64,000 bases of DNA. Source: Stutzerimonas stutzeri (GTDB lineage Bacteria; Pseudomonadota; Gammaproteobacteria; Pseudomonadales; Pseudomonadaceae). The notes beneath the pieces are model-generated. The model made no database searches and had not been told where the DNA came from. It saw only the letters and a list, made by a program, of their open reading frames with translations. Location of the stretch: assembly GCA_019056435.1 (NCBI GenBank), contig CP077641.1:2046001-2110000 (forward strand), given 5' to 3'. The position numbers and the translations under genes were made by a program. This document shows positions 30,516 to 41,080 of this stretch, one piece after another (positions within the stretch are counted from its first letter, which is position 1; each line of letters begins with the position of its first letter).

Positions 30516-31511
30516 ATCAAACCGCTATTTGCCAAAGGACCTCTTCTCGGTGCGCGCCTGCTGGTGCTCGCCGTGTTGTGTGTCGCGCTGATGGTGTTGG
30601 ATGCTCGCTTCGATACGCTCAAACCCCTGCGCAGCCAGATGGGGCTCGTGCTGACGCCGTTCTATTGGCTGGCCGACCTGCCGGTGCGGACCTGGCAGCG
30701 TGCGACCGAGCAGTTGAGCACCAGCACCAGCCTGGCCGCGGAGAACGAGAAGCTCAAGGCTGAAGCCTTGCTCATGCAGCGGCGCCTGCAGAAACTGGCC
30801 GCCTTGACCGAGCAGAACGTGCGACTGCGCGAGCTGCTGAACTCGGCAGCGCTGGTCGATGACAAGGTGCTGGTGGCCGAGCTGATCGGGCTCGACCCCA
30901 ATCCCTTCACGCACCGTATCCTCATCGACAAGGGGGAGCGCGACGGCGTTTTCGTCGGCCAGCCGGTGCTCGACGCCAGCGGCTTGATGGGCCAGGTCGT
31001 CGAGGTGATGCCCTATGCGGCGCGCGTACTGCTCATTACCGATGTCACGCATAGCATTCCGGTGCAGGTCAACCGCAACGGCTTGCGGGCGATCGCCATC
31101 GGCACCGGCAGCCCGGACTACCTGGAGCTGCGCCATGTGGCGGAAACGGCGGACATCAAGGAAGGGGATCTGCTGGTCAGCTCGGGCCTGGGACAGCGCT
31201 TTCCCAGTGGCTATCCGGTCGCCCAGGTCACTGAGGTGATTCGCGGTTCCGGCCAACCATTCTCCATCGTCCGCGCCACGCCGACGGCGATGCTCAATCG
31301 TAGCCGCTACCTGCTGCTGGTCTTCAGCGATTCACGAACACCCGAAGAGCGCGCCAGTGCGGCGGCCGAAGCGCAGGAGTCGGCCGATCGCGAGGCCGCC
31401 GAGCAGGCCGCGCCCGGGGCAGATACCGCTCCGGCTGGTGATGCCGACAGGACCCCAGAAGATTCTGTGCCCGCTGCGGCCCCGGGTACCGATGGCGAGG
31501 CACGACAGTGA
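30516..31511 (+). CDS. mreC: Rod shape-determining protein MreC (start codon uncertain)
   Basis: Bitopic inner-membrane protein linking MreB to the periplasmic wall machinery. A single helix (LLVLAVLCVALMVLDAR) is followed by a coiled coil (ENEKLKAEALLMQRRLQKL, residues about 70-110), the beta-barrel core (VLVAELIGLDPNPFTHRILIDKG) and an Ala/Pro/Glu-rich tail. The N-terminal IKPLFAKG expected from homologues is encoded from 30516, where the codon is ATC. GAGGA lies eight bases upstream, but no in-frame ATG, GTG or TTG exists before GTG 30564. Either a rare start codon is used or a base is wrong. With the GTG start the protein would be 315 aa and lose half of its cytoplasmic tail. Confidence 0.88.
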   Translation: MKPLFAKGPLLGARLLVLAVLCVALMVLDARFDTLKPLRSQMGLVLTPFYWLADLPVRTWQRATEQLSTSTSLAAENEKLKAEALLMQRRLQKLAALTEQNVRLRELLNSAALVDDKVLVAELIGLDPNPFTHRILIDKGERDGVFVGQPVLDASGLMGQVVEVMPYAARVLLITDVTHSIPVQVNRNGLRAIAIGTGSPDYLELRHVAETADIKEGDLLVSSGLGQRFPSGYPVAQVTEVIRGSGQPFSIVRATPTAMLNRSRYLLLVFSDSRTPEERASAAAEAQESADREAAEQAAPGADTAPAGDADRTPEDSVPAAAPGTDGEARQ

Positions 31512-31996
31512 TCAGCGGTCGCGCGAACAACGGCTGGGTCATCTGGGTGTCTTTATCGGTTGCGCTGCTGCTGAGCATCGCGCCGATGCCGGCCAACACG
31601 GAGCTCGCGCGGCCCCTCTGGCTGGGCATGTTCATCGCCTATTGGGCGATTACCCTGCCTCATCGCGGCGGTATGGCGGCAGCATTCTTCTTCGGGCTGA
31701 TGCTGGATGTGCTCGCCGGGACCTTGCTCGGGCAGAACGGATTGCCGTTGTTGCTCGTGACCTTCCTCGTGCTGAGCCTGAACCAGCGCCTGCGCATGTT
31801 CCCGCTGCTGCAGCAAAGCCTGGTCCTACTGGTGATTCTCGGGCTCGGGCAGCTGGTTCACCTCTGGCTCAACACGCTCACCGGCAACCGTCCGCCGACG
31901 CTGCTTTTTCTCGTCCCCGTCCCGGTCAGTGCCTTGCTCTGGCCTTGGGTCTTCGTGGCGCTGCAGTGGGCGCGCCGGCGCTTCAACGTCTATTGA
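31508..31996 (+). CDS. mreD: Rod shape-determining protein MreD
   Basis: Polytopic inner-membrane protein of 162 aa with five hydrophobic segments. Conserved features are ANTELARPLWLGMFIAYW near residue 29 and FFFGLMLDVLAGTLLGQNGL near 58. It starts at GTG 31508, overlapping the mreC stop by four bases, so translation is probably coupled. Gene order mreBCD then maf and rng is the usual one. Confidence 0.92.
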   Translation: MISGRANNGWVIWVSLSVALLLSIAPMPANTELARPLWLGMFIAYWAITLPHRGGMAAAFFFGLMLDVLAGTLLGQNGLPLLLVTFLVLSLNQRLRMFPLLQQSLVLLVILGLGQLVHLWLNTLTGNRPPTLLFLVPVPVSALLWPWVFVALQWARRRFNVY

Positions 31997-32082
31997 TTGG
32001 CTATGGTCCGGCCGTGCTGATGCGCTTCCGGCTGTTCGAGGGATATGCGAACCTGCGCCGACGGTAATTTCAAGGATCAGGC

Positions 32083-32673
32083 ATGGCTGCATTGTTTCTC
32101 GCCTCTGCGTCGCCCAGGCGCCGTGAACTGCTGACCCAGATCGGCGCCCCCTTTTCGCTTCTATCCGTTTCCATTGATGAGACGCCCCTCCCTGGCGAAG
32201 CCCCTGAGGCCTACGTGCAGCGTCTCGCGCGCGAGAAGGCTGCTGCCGGCCTTGCAGCGCTTGATGAGCCGGGTGCCTTCGTTCTCGGCGCCGATACGAC
32301 CGTGGTGCTCGACGAACGCATTCTCGGCAAGCCGGGGGACCGGGCCGATGCGCTGGCCATGCTCGGCGCCCTGTCGGGGCGCGAGCATCAGGTGCTGACC
32401 GCTGTCGCCCTGGCTGGAGAGGCAGGATGCGAGGTGCGGTTGGTCGGCAGCCACGTCGGCTTTCGCTCGATCACGCCAGCCGAAGCCGAGGCCTACTGGG
32501 CCAGCGGCGAGCCGCAGGACAAGGCGGGCGGCTATGCCATCCAGGGGCTGGGCGCAATATTCGTCAGCAGCCTGCGCGGCAGCTACTCCGCCGTGGTGGG
32601 GCTGCCATTGTGCGAAACGGCACAACTGCTCGAGGCGCGCGGCCTGCCGTACTGGACTAAAAGCTCGACCTAG
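32083..32673 (+). CDS. maf: Maf family nucleotide pyrophosphatase (YhdE type)
   Basis: House-cleaning nucleotide pyrophosphatase of 196 aa; the YhdE subgroup hydrolyses dTTP/UTP. The N-terminal [16 protein letters not shown] loop, the central GADTTVVLD and [16 protein letters not shown] blocks are the three conserved Maf segments. It lies 87 bases downstream of mreD and upstream of rng, as in many gammaproteobacteria. The gene is intact. Confidence 0.93.
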   Translation: MAALFLASASPRRRELLTQIGAPFSLLSVSIDETPLPGEAPEAYVQRLAREKAAAGLAALDEPGAFVLGADTTVVLDERILGKPGDRADALAMLGALSGREHQVLTAVALAGEAGCEVRLVGSHVGFRSITPAEAEAYWASGEPQDKAGGYAIQGLGAIFVSSLRGSYSAVVGLPLCETAQLLEARGLPYWTKSST

Positions 32674-32764
32674 CGCCTGTGGCTCGTACGCGTATGCCGT
32701 TAGAATCGGGCCAATCTCGTCAGCTTCGGCTGCTCCAGACCATCGCCACCGGCCGAGAAGAACA

Positions 32765-34223
32765 ATGAGTGAAGAAATTCTGATGAACATCACCCCCATG
32801 GAATCGCGGGTGGCGGTGGTCGAAAACGGTGTCCTGCAGGAAGTCCACGTCGAGCGCACACAGCGCCGGGGCATCGTCGGCAATATCTACAAGGGCAAGG
32901 TCGTCAGGGTACTGCCCGGCATGCAGGCGGCGTTCGTCGACATCGGCCTGGAGCGGGCCGCGTTCATCCATGCCTCGGAGATCTCCGCGCGTGAAGGCAA
33001 CGCCGTCGAGCCGATCAGCGCGCTGGTCCATGAGGGGCAGGCACTGGTGGTGCAGGTCACCAAGGATCCCATCGGTACCAAGGGCGCTCGGCTGACCACG
33101 CAGCTGTCCATTCCCCTCGCGCTATCTGGTGTACATGCCGCGCACCAGTCACGTGGGTATTTCCCTGCGCATCGAAGACGAGGCCGAGCGCGAGCGGCTC
33201 AAGCAGGTCGTGATGGAGTGCATTGCCGCCGAGGGTATCAAGGAAACCGGTGGCTTCATTCTGCGCACGGCGGCCGAGGGGGCCGGCAGCGACGAAATTC
33301 TCATGGATATCCGCTATCTGCGCCGGCTCTGGGAACAGATCGACGGCCAGATGAAGACCGCCGCCTCGCCATCGGTCATCTACGAGGACCTGTCCCTGGC
33401 GATGCGCACCCTGCGCGACCTGGTCAATCCCCGGATCGAGAAGATTCGCATCGACTCGAGGGAGAACTTCCAGAAGGTCCGGCAGTTCGTCGCCGAGCTG
33501 ATGCCCGAACTCAGCGAGCATCTGGAACACTATCCCGGCGAGCGCCCCATCTTCGACCTGTACAGCGTCGAGGACGAAATCCAGAAGGCGCTCGAGCGCA
33601 AGGTCATGCTCAAGTCCGGTGGCTACCTGATCATTGATCCGGCGGAGGCCATGACCACCATCGACGTGAACACCGGTGCCTTCGTCGGTCATCGCACCCT
33701 CGAAGAGACGATCTTCAAGACCAACCTCGAGTCGGCGACCGCGATCGCCCGACAGCTGCGCCTGCGCAACCTGGGCGGCATCATCATCATCGACTTCATC
33801 GACATGGAGGACGAGGAACACCGCCGTCAGGTCCTGCGGACGCTGGAGAAGCAGCTCGAGCGCGACCACGCCAAGACCAACATCATCGGCATCACCGAAC
33901 TCGGGCTGGTGCAGATGACCCGCAAGCGCACCCGTGAAAGCCTCGAGCAGGTCCTGTGCGAGCCGTGCATGTGTTGCCAGGGGCGCGGCAAACTGAAGAC
34001 GCCGGAAACCGTCTGCTACGAGATCTTCCGCGAAATCCTGCGCGAAGCGCGCGCGTACCAGGCCGAGGGCTACCGCGTGCTGGCGAACCAGAAGGTGATC
34101 GATCGCCTGCTCGATGAAGAATCAGGCAATGTCGCTGACCTGGAGAGCTTTATCGGCCGTTCGATCAAATTCCAGGTCGAGACCATGTATTCCCAGGAAC
34201 AGTACGATGTGGTGCTGCTCTGA
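32765..34223 (+). CDS. rng: Ribonuclease G (frameshift as sequenced)
   Basis: Endoribonuclease of the RNase E/G family that matures the 16S rRNA 5' end. It opens MSEEILMNITPMESRVAVVENG, with an S1 domain (GNIYKGKVVRVLPGMQAAFVDIG, residues about 40-100), the DNase-I-like catalytic block (DPAEAMTTIDVNTGAFVG, magnesium-binding Asp) and the zinc-link cysteines CEPCMCCQGRG. An extra C in the C4 run at 33113-33116 breaks the frame; with three C the protein reads LSIPSRYLVYMPRTSHVG. Restored length is about 485 aa, normal for RNase G. Confidence 0.93.
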
Positions 34224-34272
34224 ATAGATGCAAGCCTGGCCACGTAGGCCCGGATGACTGGAGCGCATCCGT

Positions 34273-37200
34273 ATGAGTCGGCTCCCCGCCCTGATGATTG
34301 CACTGTCGCGTCGATGCCTCTGGCTGGCCGCGGTCGGCCTGATACTGGCTGCGTTTTACGTCAGCCTTGGCAGGCAGCTGGTGCCCTGGGTGGCCGAGTA
34401 TCGTGCGGAAGCCGAGAGCAAAGCGCAGGAACTGCTGCGAATGCCGGTGACCCTGGGGCGCCTCGAAGGCCGCTGGGAGGGGTTCCGTCCGCGGTTGGTT
34501 GCCCGCGACGTGCAGCTCGGCGAGGGCGACGAGGCGGTTCGCCTGGATTCGCTGGCGGTCGTGCCGGACCTCGCCGAGAGCCTCTGGTCGCGCACGTTGC
34601 AGCTGGCGTCGGTCACCTTCAGCGGCGTTCACCTGAGCGTCGTCGAAGGGGCAGAGGGCGGCTGGCGCTTGAGCGGCATGCCGGAGCGCGACGGCGCGCC
34701 GCCGCTAGCTCCTGAACAGCTCCTTGCGCGCCTTCGGAGTGTCGAGCAGCTCAGGCTGCACGACAGCCAGGTCACGTTCCAGCCACAGGCAGGCGCTCCG
34801 CTAACGCTCAGTTACGTCGACGTCGAGCTGCGCAGCTTAGGCGATGGGTTCGAACTGGACGGCCGCATGCTGCTTCCGGACGGCAAGCCGCTTGCGCTGC
34901 GGGCCGATGCACAGTGGGCGCCGGCGCGCTGGGAGGATGTCACGGCGCGCCTGTACCTCAGCCTGCCGCAGAGTGATTGGGCCGCCTGGCTGCCCACCAG
35001 CCTGGTTGATGGCCTGCGCGTCGGACAGCTGCAGGGCGGCGGGGAAATCTGGCTCGACTGGCGTGAGCGGGGCGTTGCACGCGCCGTGGCACGGCTGAAC
35101 CTGCCGAAGGTCGACGTCGGGCCGGCCGAGCGCGAAATGCTGGGGATCGAGGACCTAGCGCTCAACGCCTACCTCGACCGTCAGCCACAAGGCTATCGGC
35201 TGCAACTCGACGGCCTGTCCTTCGACCTGGGTGACAGCCGGTGGCCGGAGATGCGTGTGTTGCTTAGCCAGGATGCCGAGGCGGATCGCTGGCAGCTCCA
35301 GGCCGACCGCGTCCCCTTGGCAACTCTGGCCAGGCTTGTCGAGGGGCTGGCGCCGTTGCCCGACATGGCGCAGGCCTACCTTGAGGCCCTTGCGCCGGAA
35401 GGGACGCTGCGCAACCTGCAGCTCGGCTACCGCCCACGCGAAACCGGCGCGGAACGCCTGACCTTCGCGGGCAACCTGGACGCGGTGGGGATCGACGCTT
35501 ATCACTGGATACCGGCGGTCCACAACGTCAACGGATTGGTCCGCGGTGACCTTGGCGCCGGCGAGCTGCGCTTCGACAACCAGGACTTCAGCCTGCATCT
35601 CGCCGAGCTGTTCGCCGAGCCCTGGCGCTATCGCACCAGCCGGGGCAGTCTTCGTTGGACCTTCGATGAGGAAGCGTTCACCTTGGTCGCACCCTACCTG
35701 CAGGTCGAGGGCGAAGAGGGGCAGATCGCCGGCGACTTCCTGATCCGGCTGATGCGTGACCCGGCCCTCGAGGACTACATGGATCTCCGCGTGGGGATAC
35801 GCAACGGCGACGCCGCCTACACCGCCAGGTACCTGCCAACGCGTTCGCCGGCGCTTAGCGCCCCGCTGGCCGAGTGGCTGCAGACGGCAATTCGCGGCGG
35901 CACCGTCGAGCAGGGGTACTTCGAGTACCAGGGCTCGATCGCCAGGGATGCCGCCGAGGAGGCGCGCAGCCTGGGGCTGTATTTCAAAGTCAGGGACGCC
36001 GAGCTGGCCTTCCAGCCGGGTTGGCCCGTGCTGCGGGAGGCGCATGGCGAAGTGCTCATCGAAGACAGCGGCGTGCGGGTGCGGCTGGCCGATGGGCGCA
36101 TGCTCGACAGCCGGGTACATGATGCCCGCGCGCAGATCCCTCGCCGCCAGGGGGGCGGTGTGCCGCGGCTGTCCGTGCAGGGTGCCGTCGAGGGCAACGT
36201 CCGCGATGCGTTGACACTGCTGCAGGTCGCGCCGATCGGCACGGCGGATCTGGTCGCCGGCTGGACGGGCGACGGCCCGCTGACTGGCGAGCTGGACCTG
36301 GACATACCGCTCGCCAAGGGCGAGACGCCGAAAGCCAAGGTTGATTTCAACAGCCGTGACGCCTCGCTTTATATCGCGCAGGCAGACCTGGCGTTCGACG
36401 CGGTGGCAGGGACCTTCCGCTATGACACCGAGCGTGGCCTCAGTGGGCAGGGTATCCAGGCGCGAAGCCTGGGCGCGCAGTGGCGCGGGTCGGCCAGCGC
36501 AACCGGGCAACCCGGGGCGCCGGCAACCCGCATCCAGACCACCGGGCGCGTTGCGATACAGGCGCTGCTGGATTGGCAGAAGATTGAACGACCCCTGCCC
36601 ATCACCGGAGAGCTGCCGCTGCAGCTGGCCCTGTCGCTCGGCGGAGGCGACAACCAGCTCCAGTTGGATTCGTCGCTGATCGGTGCCCGTCTCGACCTGC
36701 CTGCGCCTTTCGCCAAGTCTGCCGATGAGCGTCGGGATACCACGTTGCGGCTGTCACTCGGTGGCGAGCAGCAACGGTTGAGCCTCAAGCACGGCGAGCT
36801 GGCGACGCTGGCGTTCGGCGGGCCCACCGGCAGACTGCTGGAAGGCGGCGGTGAGCTGGTGCTGGGCGGCGGGGCGGCGAATCGACGCAGTGACGCTGGG
36901 CTCTATGTGCGCGGTAACCTGGCGACGCTCGACGCGGGTCAGTGGGGGGCGTTGCGCGAGTCGTTCGGCCAGCCCGCCGAAGACGCTGGTGCCGTCTCGC
37001 TATTGCGGCGCGCGCAGCTGAACATTGGCCGCTTCGAGGGCTTCGGCACCCGCGTCGAGGCGTTGGGTGTCGATCTCAGGCGCCAGGCGGCCGGCTGGTC
37101 CCTTGCGCTGGGCAGCGAGACCATTGCAGGCGAGGTCCAGTTGCCGGACTCGACCGAGCCGATCACGTTGAACCTCTCCCATCTGCGCCTGCCTGCGCCC

Positions 37201-38073
37201 GCGCCGGCCGATGCTGGTGCCGAGCCTCGTGATCCGCTCGCCGGTGTCGATCCGGGCGGCGTGCCGGCCATGGATGTCTCGATCGGGCAGGTGTATCAGG
37301 GCTCCGCCGCGCTGGGTCCCTGGTCGTTGAAGCTCCGGCCTGCCGCAGGCGGCGTCGCATTCAGCGACCTTAACCTCGGCCTGCGCGGTATCAACTTGAC
37401 TGGCGAGGGCGGGTGGGCCGGCGATCGTACCTGGTACAAGGGCGGGTTGGCCGGGGCCAACCTTGCCGACGTCTTGCTGGCGTGGGGCTTTGCGCCCTCG
37501 ACCACCAGCGAGTCCTTTTCACTGACGGTCGATGGGCGCTGGCCCGGCTCACCGGCGTTCTTTGGTTTCCAGCGACTATCGGGTGCGTTGAAGGGCAGCC
37601 TGCGAAAAGGGCAGCTGCGGGAGGTCGATGGCAGTGCGCAGGCACTGCGTGTATTCGGTCTGCTCAATTTCGATTCGATCGGTCGGCGGTTGAGGCTGGA
37701 TTTTTCCGATCTGTTCAGCAAGGGGCTTAGTTATGACCGGATCACGGCCGACCTGCAGGCGACCGATGGGCTTTATGTCACGCGCGAGCCGCTCAAGGTC
37801 ACCGGGCCGTCGAGCAACCTGGAATTGCAGGGGCAGCTCGACATGGCCAATGACCGGATCGATGCGAAACTGTTGGTTACGCTGCCGGTCAGTAACAACC
37901 TGCCGCTGGCGGCACTGATCGTGGGAGCGCCCGCCATCGGCGGGGCGCTGTTCGTCGCGGATAAACTGCTGGGCGACAGGGTCGCTCGCTTCGCCACCGT
38001 GCAATATCGGGTCGAGGGCCCCTGGCAGTCGCCGCAGATCACCTTCGATCGACCCTTCGAGAACCCCAACTGA
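34273..38073 (+). CDS. yhdP: AsmA-like phospholipid transport protein YhdP (DUF3971)
   Basis: Very long (1266 aa) inner-membrane-anchored protein expected to span the periplasm and help move phospholipids to the outer membrane, alongside TamB and YdbH in enterics. One N-terminal helix (LWLAAVGLILAAFYVSLG, residues 15-32) is followed by about 1,200 residues of repetitive beta-strand sequence typical of a hydrophobic groove. The C-terminus has the AsmA-like end (LELQGQLDMANDRIDAKLLV, then ALIVGAPAIGGALFVADKLLG). It lies between rng and the nitrilase gene as in P. aeruginosa and is the longest intact frame in the window. Confidence 0.9.
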   Translation: MSRLPALMIALSRRCLWLAAVGLILAAFYVSLGRQLVPWVAEYRAEAESKAQELLRMPVTLGRLEGRWEGFRPRLVARDVQLGEGDEAVRLDSLAVVPDLAESLWSRTLQLASVTFSGVHLSVVEGAEGGWRLSGMPERDGAPPLAPEQLLARLRSVEQLRLHDSQVTFQPQAGAPLTLSYVDVELRSLGDGFELDGRMLLPDGKPLALRADAQWAPARWEDVTARLYLSLPQSDWAAWLPTSLVDGLRVGQLQGGGEIWLDWRERGVARAVARLNLPKVDVGPAEREMLGIEDLALNAYLDRQPQGYRLQLDGLSFDLGDSRWPEMRVLLSQDAEADRWQLQADRVPLATLARLVEGLAPLPDMAQAYLEALAPEGTLRNLQLGYRPRETGAERLTFAGNLDAVGIDAYHWIPAVHNVNGLVRGDLGAGELRFDNQDFSLHLAELFAEPWRYRTSRGSLRWTFDEEAFTLVAPYLQVEGEEGQIAGDFLIRLMRDPALEDYMDLRVGIRNGDAAYTARYLPTRSPALSAPLAEWLQTAIRGGTVEQGYFEYQGSIARDAAEEARSLGLYFKVRDAELAFQPGWPVLREAHGEVLIEDSGVRVRLADGRMLDSRVHDARAQIPRRQGGGVPRLSVQGAVEGNVRDALTLLQVAPIGTADLVAGWTGDGPLTGELDLDIPLAKGETPKAKVDFNSRDASLYIAQADLAFDAVAGTFRYDTERGLSGQGIQARSLGAQWRGSASATGQPGAPATRIQTTGRVAIQALLDWQKIERPLPITGELPLQLALSLGGGDNQLQLDSSLIGARLDLPAPFAKSADERRDTTLRLSLGGEQQRLSLKHGELATLAFGGPTGRLLEGGGELVLGGGAANRRSDAGLYVRGNLATLDAGQWGALRESFGQPAEDAGAVSLLRRAQLNIGRFEGFGTRVEALGVDLRRQAAGWSLALGSETIAGEVQLPDSTEPITLNLSHLRLPAPAPADAGAEPRDPLAGVDPGGVPAMDVSIGQVYQGSAALGPWSLKLRPAAGGVAFSDLNLGLRGINLTGEGGWAGDRTWYKGGLAGANLADVLLAWGFAPSTTSESFSLTVDGRWPGSPAFFGFQRLSGALKGSLRKGQLREVDGSAQALRVFGLLNFDSIGRRLRLDFSDLFSKGLSYDRITADLQATDGLYVTREPLKVTGPSSNLELQGQLDMANDRIDAKLLVTLPVSNNLPLAALIVGAPAIGGALFVADKLLGDRVARFATVQYRVEGPWQSPQITFDRPFENPN

Positions 38074-38102
38074 TCGGCCTTGGTTGCCGAGCTGGTGCCC
38101 CG

Positions 38103-38956
38103 ATGAACCTAGCCGTGATCCAGATGGCCAGCCAGGCCGATATCGCGACCAACCTCGCCACAGCCACGCGCCTGCTGGAGCAGGCCGCTGTCGCCGGTGC
38201 GAAACTCGCCGTGTTGCCGGAGAATTTCGCGGCTATGGGGCGATCCGACCTCGCCCGTGTGGGGCGCGACGAGGCCGAGGGGTTGGGCCAATCCTGCCAT
38301 GGCTGGCGCGCACAGCCTCCGAGCTCGGTTTGTGGTTGGTCGGTGGCACCTTGCCGCTTCCGCCTGATGGCCAGCCGCAGGGCAAGGTCTGTGCCTGTTC
38401 GCTGTTGATCGACGACAAGGGGCAGCGCGTCGCCCGCTATGACAAGCTGCATCTGTTCGACGCCGAGGTCAGCGATGCCCAGGGGCGTTATCGCGAGTCG
38501 GACAGCTACGCGGCGGGCGATCGGATCGTGGTCGCCGATACGCCCGTCGGGCGATTGGGGATGACGGTCTGCTATGACCTGCGCTTTCCCGATCTCTACA
38601 CCGCGCTGCGTCTGGCCGGTGCCGAGCTGATCAGCGCGCCGTCAGCCTTCACCCGCGTCACCGGTCGGGCACATTGGGAGATCCTCATTCGCGCGCGAGC
38701 CATCGAGACGCAATGCTATATGCTGGCCGCAGCACAGGGTGGCGAACACCCCGGCGGTCGTCTGACCCATGGTCATTCGGCTATCGTGGACTTCTGGGGG
38801 CAGGTCGTCGCCGAACGCGACGAGGGCGAGGTCGCCCTGAGTGCCGAGCGCGACGTCGCGGCTCAGCAGGCCGCACGCGAGCGCATGCCGCTGTCGCGTC
38901 ACCGCCGATTCTCCGCCCCCGTATGGCCTCTGGCACATTGGAGTAGTTATGAGTGA
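38103..38956 (+). CDS. Carbon-nitrogen hydrolase (nitrilase superfamily, frameshift as sequenced)
   Basis: Cytoplasmic amidase-type enzyme, probably of the Nit1/omega-amidase or deaminated-glutathione amidase branch. The Glu-Lys-Cys triad is visible: LPENFA (Glu), YDKLHLFDAE (Lys) and MTVCYDLRFPDLY (Cys). A missing G in the G4 run at 38279-38282 splits it; with five G the sequence reads EGVGPILPWLARTASELGLWLVGG. Restored length is about 284 aa. The last 15 residues ([11 protein letters not shown]) are unusual, so a second small error near 38900-38950 is possible. The stop overlaps the tldD start by eight bases. Confidence 0.87.
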
Positions 38957-40390
38957 ATTGCTGTTGCCTGTTACCGAACGCCTGCTTACCCCTGGCGGCT
39001 TGGGTCTCGAGGACCTGCCGGGCCTGCTGGGGAGCTGGCCGGTCCTGGTATCGACGCGGCGGATCTGTATTTCCAGGACCAGGTGACCGAGTCCTGGGTG
39101 CTCGAAGATGGCATCGTCAAGGAAGGTGGTTTTCATATCGAGCAAGGTGTGGGCGTTCGGGCGTTGTCAGGGGAGAAGACTGGCTTCGCTTATAGCAATG
39201 CCATCAACGCCGACGCGTTGCGGCAAGCTGCCGAGGCGGCGCGTTCGATCGCCAGGAGCGGGCAGCACGGACGCGTGGGTGTGTTGTCCCGCGCCACGTT
39301 CACGCCGCTGTATCGGCAGGAGAATCCACTCGATGGAATGGGGCGCGCCGAGAAGGTCGAGCTACTCAAGCGCATCGACGTTGCGACCCGTGCACTCGAT
39401 CCGCGAATCAAGCAGGTAACCGTCAGCCTGGCGGGCGTATGGGACCACGTGCTGGTGGCCGGTCTGGACGGGGCGCTAGCCGCAGACATTCGTCCGCTGG
39501 TGCGTTTCAATGTCAGCGTGATCGTCGAACAGAACGGTCGACGCGAGCGCGGTGGCCAGGGCGGTGGCGGTCGCACCGGGTACGACTATTTCCTGCAGGA
39601 GGATCGGGCCATGGGCTATGCCCGTGAGGCCTTGCGCCAGGCGCTGGTCAACCTCGAGGCGGTGGCTGCGCCGGCGGGTACCCTGCCGGTGGTGCTGGGG
39701 TCGGGATGGTCCGGTGTGCTGCTTCACGAGGCGGTCGGCCATGGACTCGAAGGCGATTTCAACCGCAAGGGCAGCTCGGCCTACAGCGGTCGCCTCGGGC
39801 AGCCGGTCGCCTCCAAACTTTGCACCATCGTCGATGACGGTACGCTGGCCGATCGCCGCGGCTCGCTAAGTGTCGACGATGAAGGCACACCCACCCAGTG
39901 CACCACGCTGATCGAGAACGGCGTGCTCAAGGGGTACATGCAGGACAAGCTCAATGCGCGCCTGATGGGCGTTTCGCCGACTGGCAACGGGCGGCGCGAG
40001 TCCTACGCGCATCTGCCGATGCCGCGCATGACCAACACCTACATGCTGGCGGGCGAGAGCGATCCGGAGGAAATCATCCGTTCGGTGAAGAAGGGAATCT
40101 ATTGCGCCAATCTTGGCGGCGGGCAGGTGGATATCACCAGCGGCAAGTTCGTGTTTTCCACGAGCGAGGCCTATCTCATCGAGGATGGGCGGATCACTGC
40201 ACCGGTCAAGGGCGCCACGCTGATCGGTAACGGTCCTGACGTGATGAACAAGGTCTCGATGGTCGGCAATGACCTGGCGCTCGACAGCGGTGTGGGTACC
40301 TGCGGCAAGGACGGTCAGTCCGTGCCGGTTGGCGTCGGGCAGCCGACGCTGAAGATCGACGGGATCACCGTCGGGGGCACAGGCGCTTGA
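38949..40390 (+). CDS. tldD: Metalloprotease TldD (frameshift as sequenced)
   Basis: Zinc metalloprotease that acts with PmbA/TldE as a heterodimer in peptide (microcin-type) processing and toxin/antitoxin degradation. The HExxxH-type motif is [18 protein letters not shown] and the C-terminal domain shows [19 protein letters not shown]. The first 27 residues are separated from the rest by one missing G in the G4 run at 39029-39032; adding it gives [19 protein letters not shown], the family sequence, and about 480 aa. The partner gene pmbA lies 0.7 kb downstream across darP. Confidence 0.92.
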
Positions 40391-40450
40391 TGCCGGAAGT
40401 CAGCTCGACGTGCGGACGCCGTCTGGCGCCGAGCGTCGAGCCGAATGGGT

Positions 40451-40973
40451 TTAGCGCAGCCCTCGCTGCGTCTCGTCCAGTTCGCGGATGTACTTGAATA
40501 TCTTGCGGCTGGCGGCCGGGGGGCTTGTTTCGGGCGGCTTCATGCTGGGCATGACGGATCAGGCTGCGCAGGTGCTGCCGGTCGGTTTCCGGGTAGTCGG
40601 CGACAAAGGCCTCGAGGGTTTCGTCATTGCCGGCGATGAGGCGATCGCGCCACCGCTCGAGGGCATGGAAGCGTTCGTTGTACTGGCGCGTCGAGGCGTC
40701 GAGCTGGTCGACCAGCGCCAGGATGGCGTCGACGTCCTGGTCGCGCATGAGCTTGCCGATGTATTGCGAATGGCGTTTACGCGCGATGTGGGCCTTGTGT
40801 TTCGGAGCGTCGTCCAGCGCTTTGCGCAAGGCGTCAGTCAAGGGCAGGCGGTCGAGCAGCTCGGGCTTGAGTGTGGTCAGGCGCTCACCCAGTTCCTGCA
40901 ACGCATGCATTTCACGCTTGACCTGGCTTTTGCTTTTTTCCTCGAAATCGTCGAGGTCGGACATATCAGACAT
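40451..40973 (-). CDS. darP: Ribosome maturation factor DarP/YjgA (frameshift near 3' end as sequenced)
   Basis: Small basic protein (about 173 aa after correction) that binds the 50S subunit late in assembly. It opens [21 protein letters not shown] and contains [19 protein letters not shown] and [18 protein letters not shown], typical of the family. As sequenced the frame runs on to 40365 and overlaps tldD. One C too many in the run opposite GGGGGG at 40518-40523 explains this: with five the end reads [18 protein letters not shown] to QRGLR and stops at 40451. It is convergent with tldD and divergent from pmbA. Confidence 0.9.
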
Positions 40974-41080
40974 GGGGCGGATCCAGATGGAAATGCCGCC
41001 ATGATAACAGCAGCCCCGCCGGCCGGTGGCAGGCAGGTCGCGACGGTTGCGAATCAGTGAATCAGGGTTCGGAGTGTTTT

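Noticed and set aside
34254-34715. Alternative 153-codon frame at the start of yhdP
   Set aside because: Arg/Gly/Ala-rich out-of-frame translation overlapping the clearly coding YhdP N-terminus.
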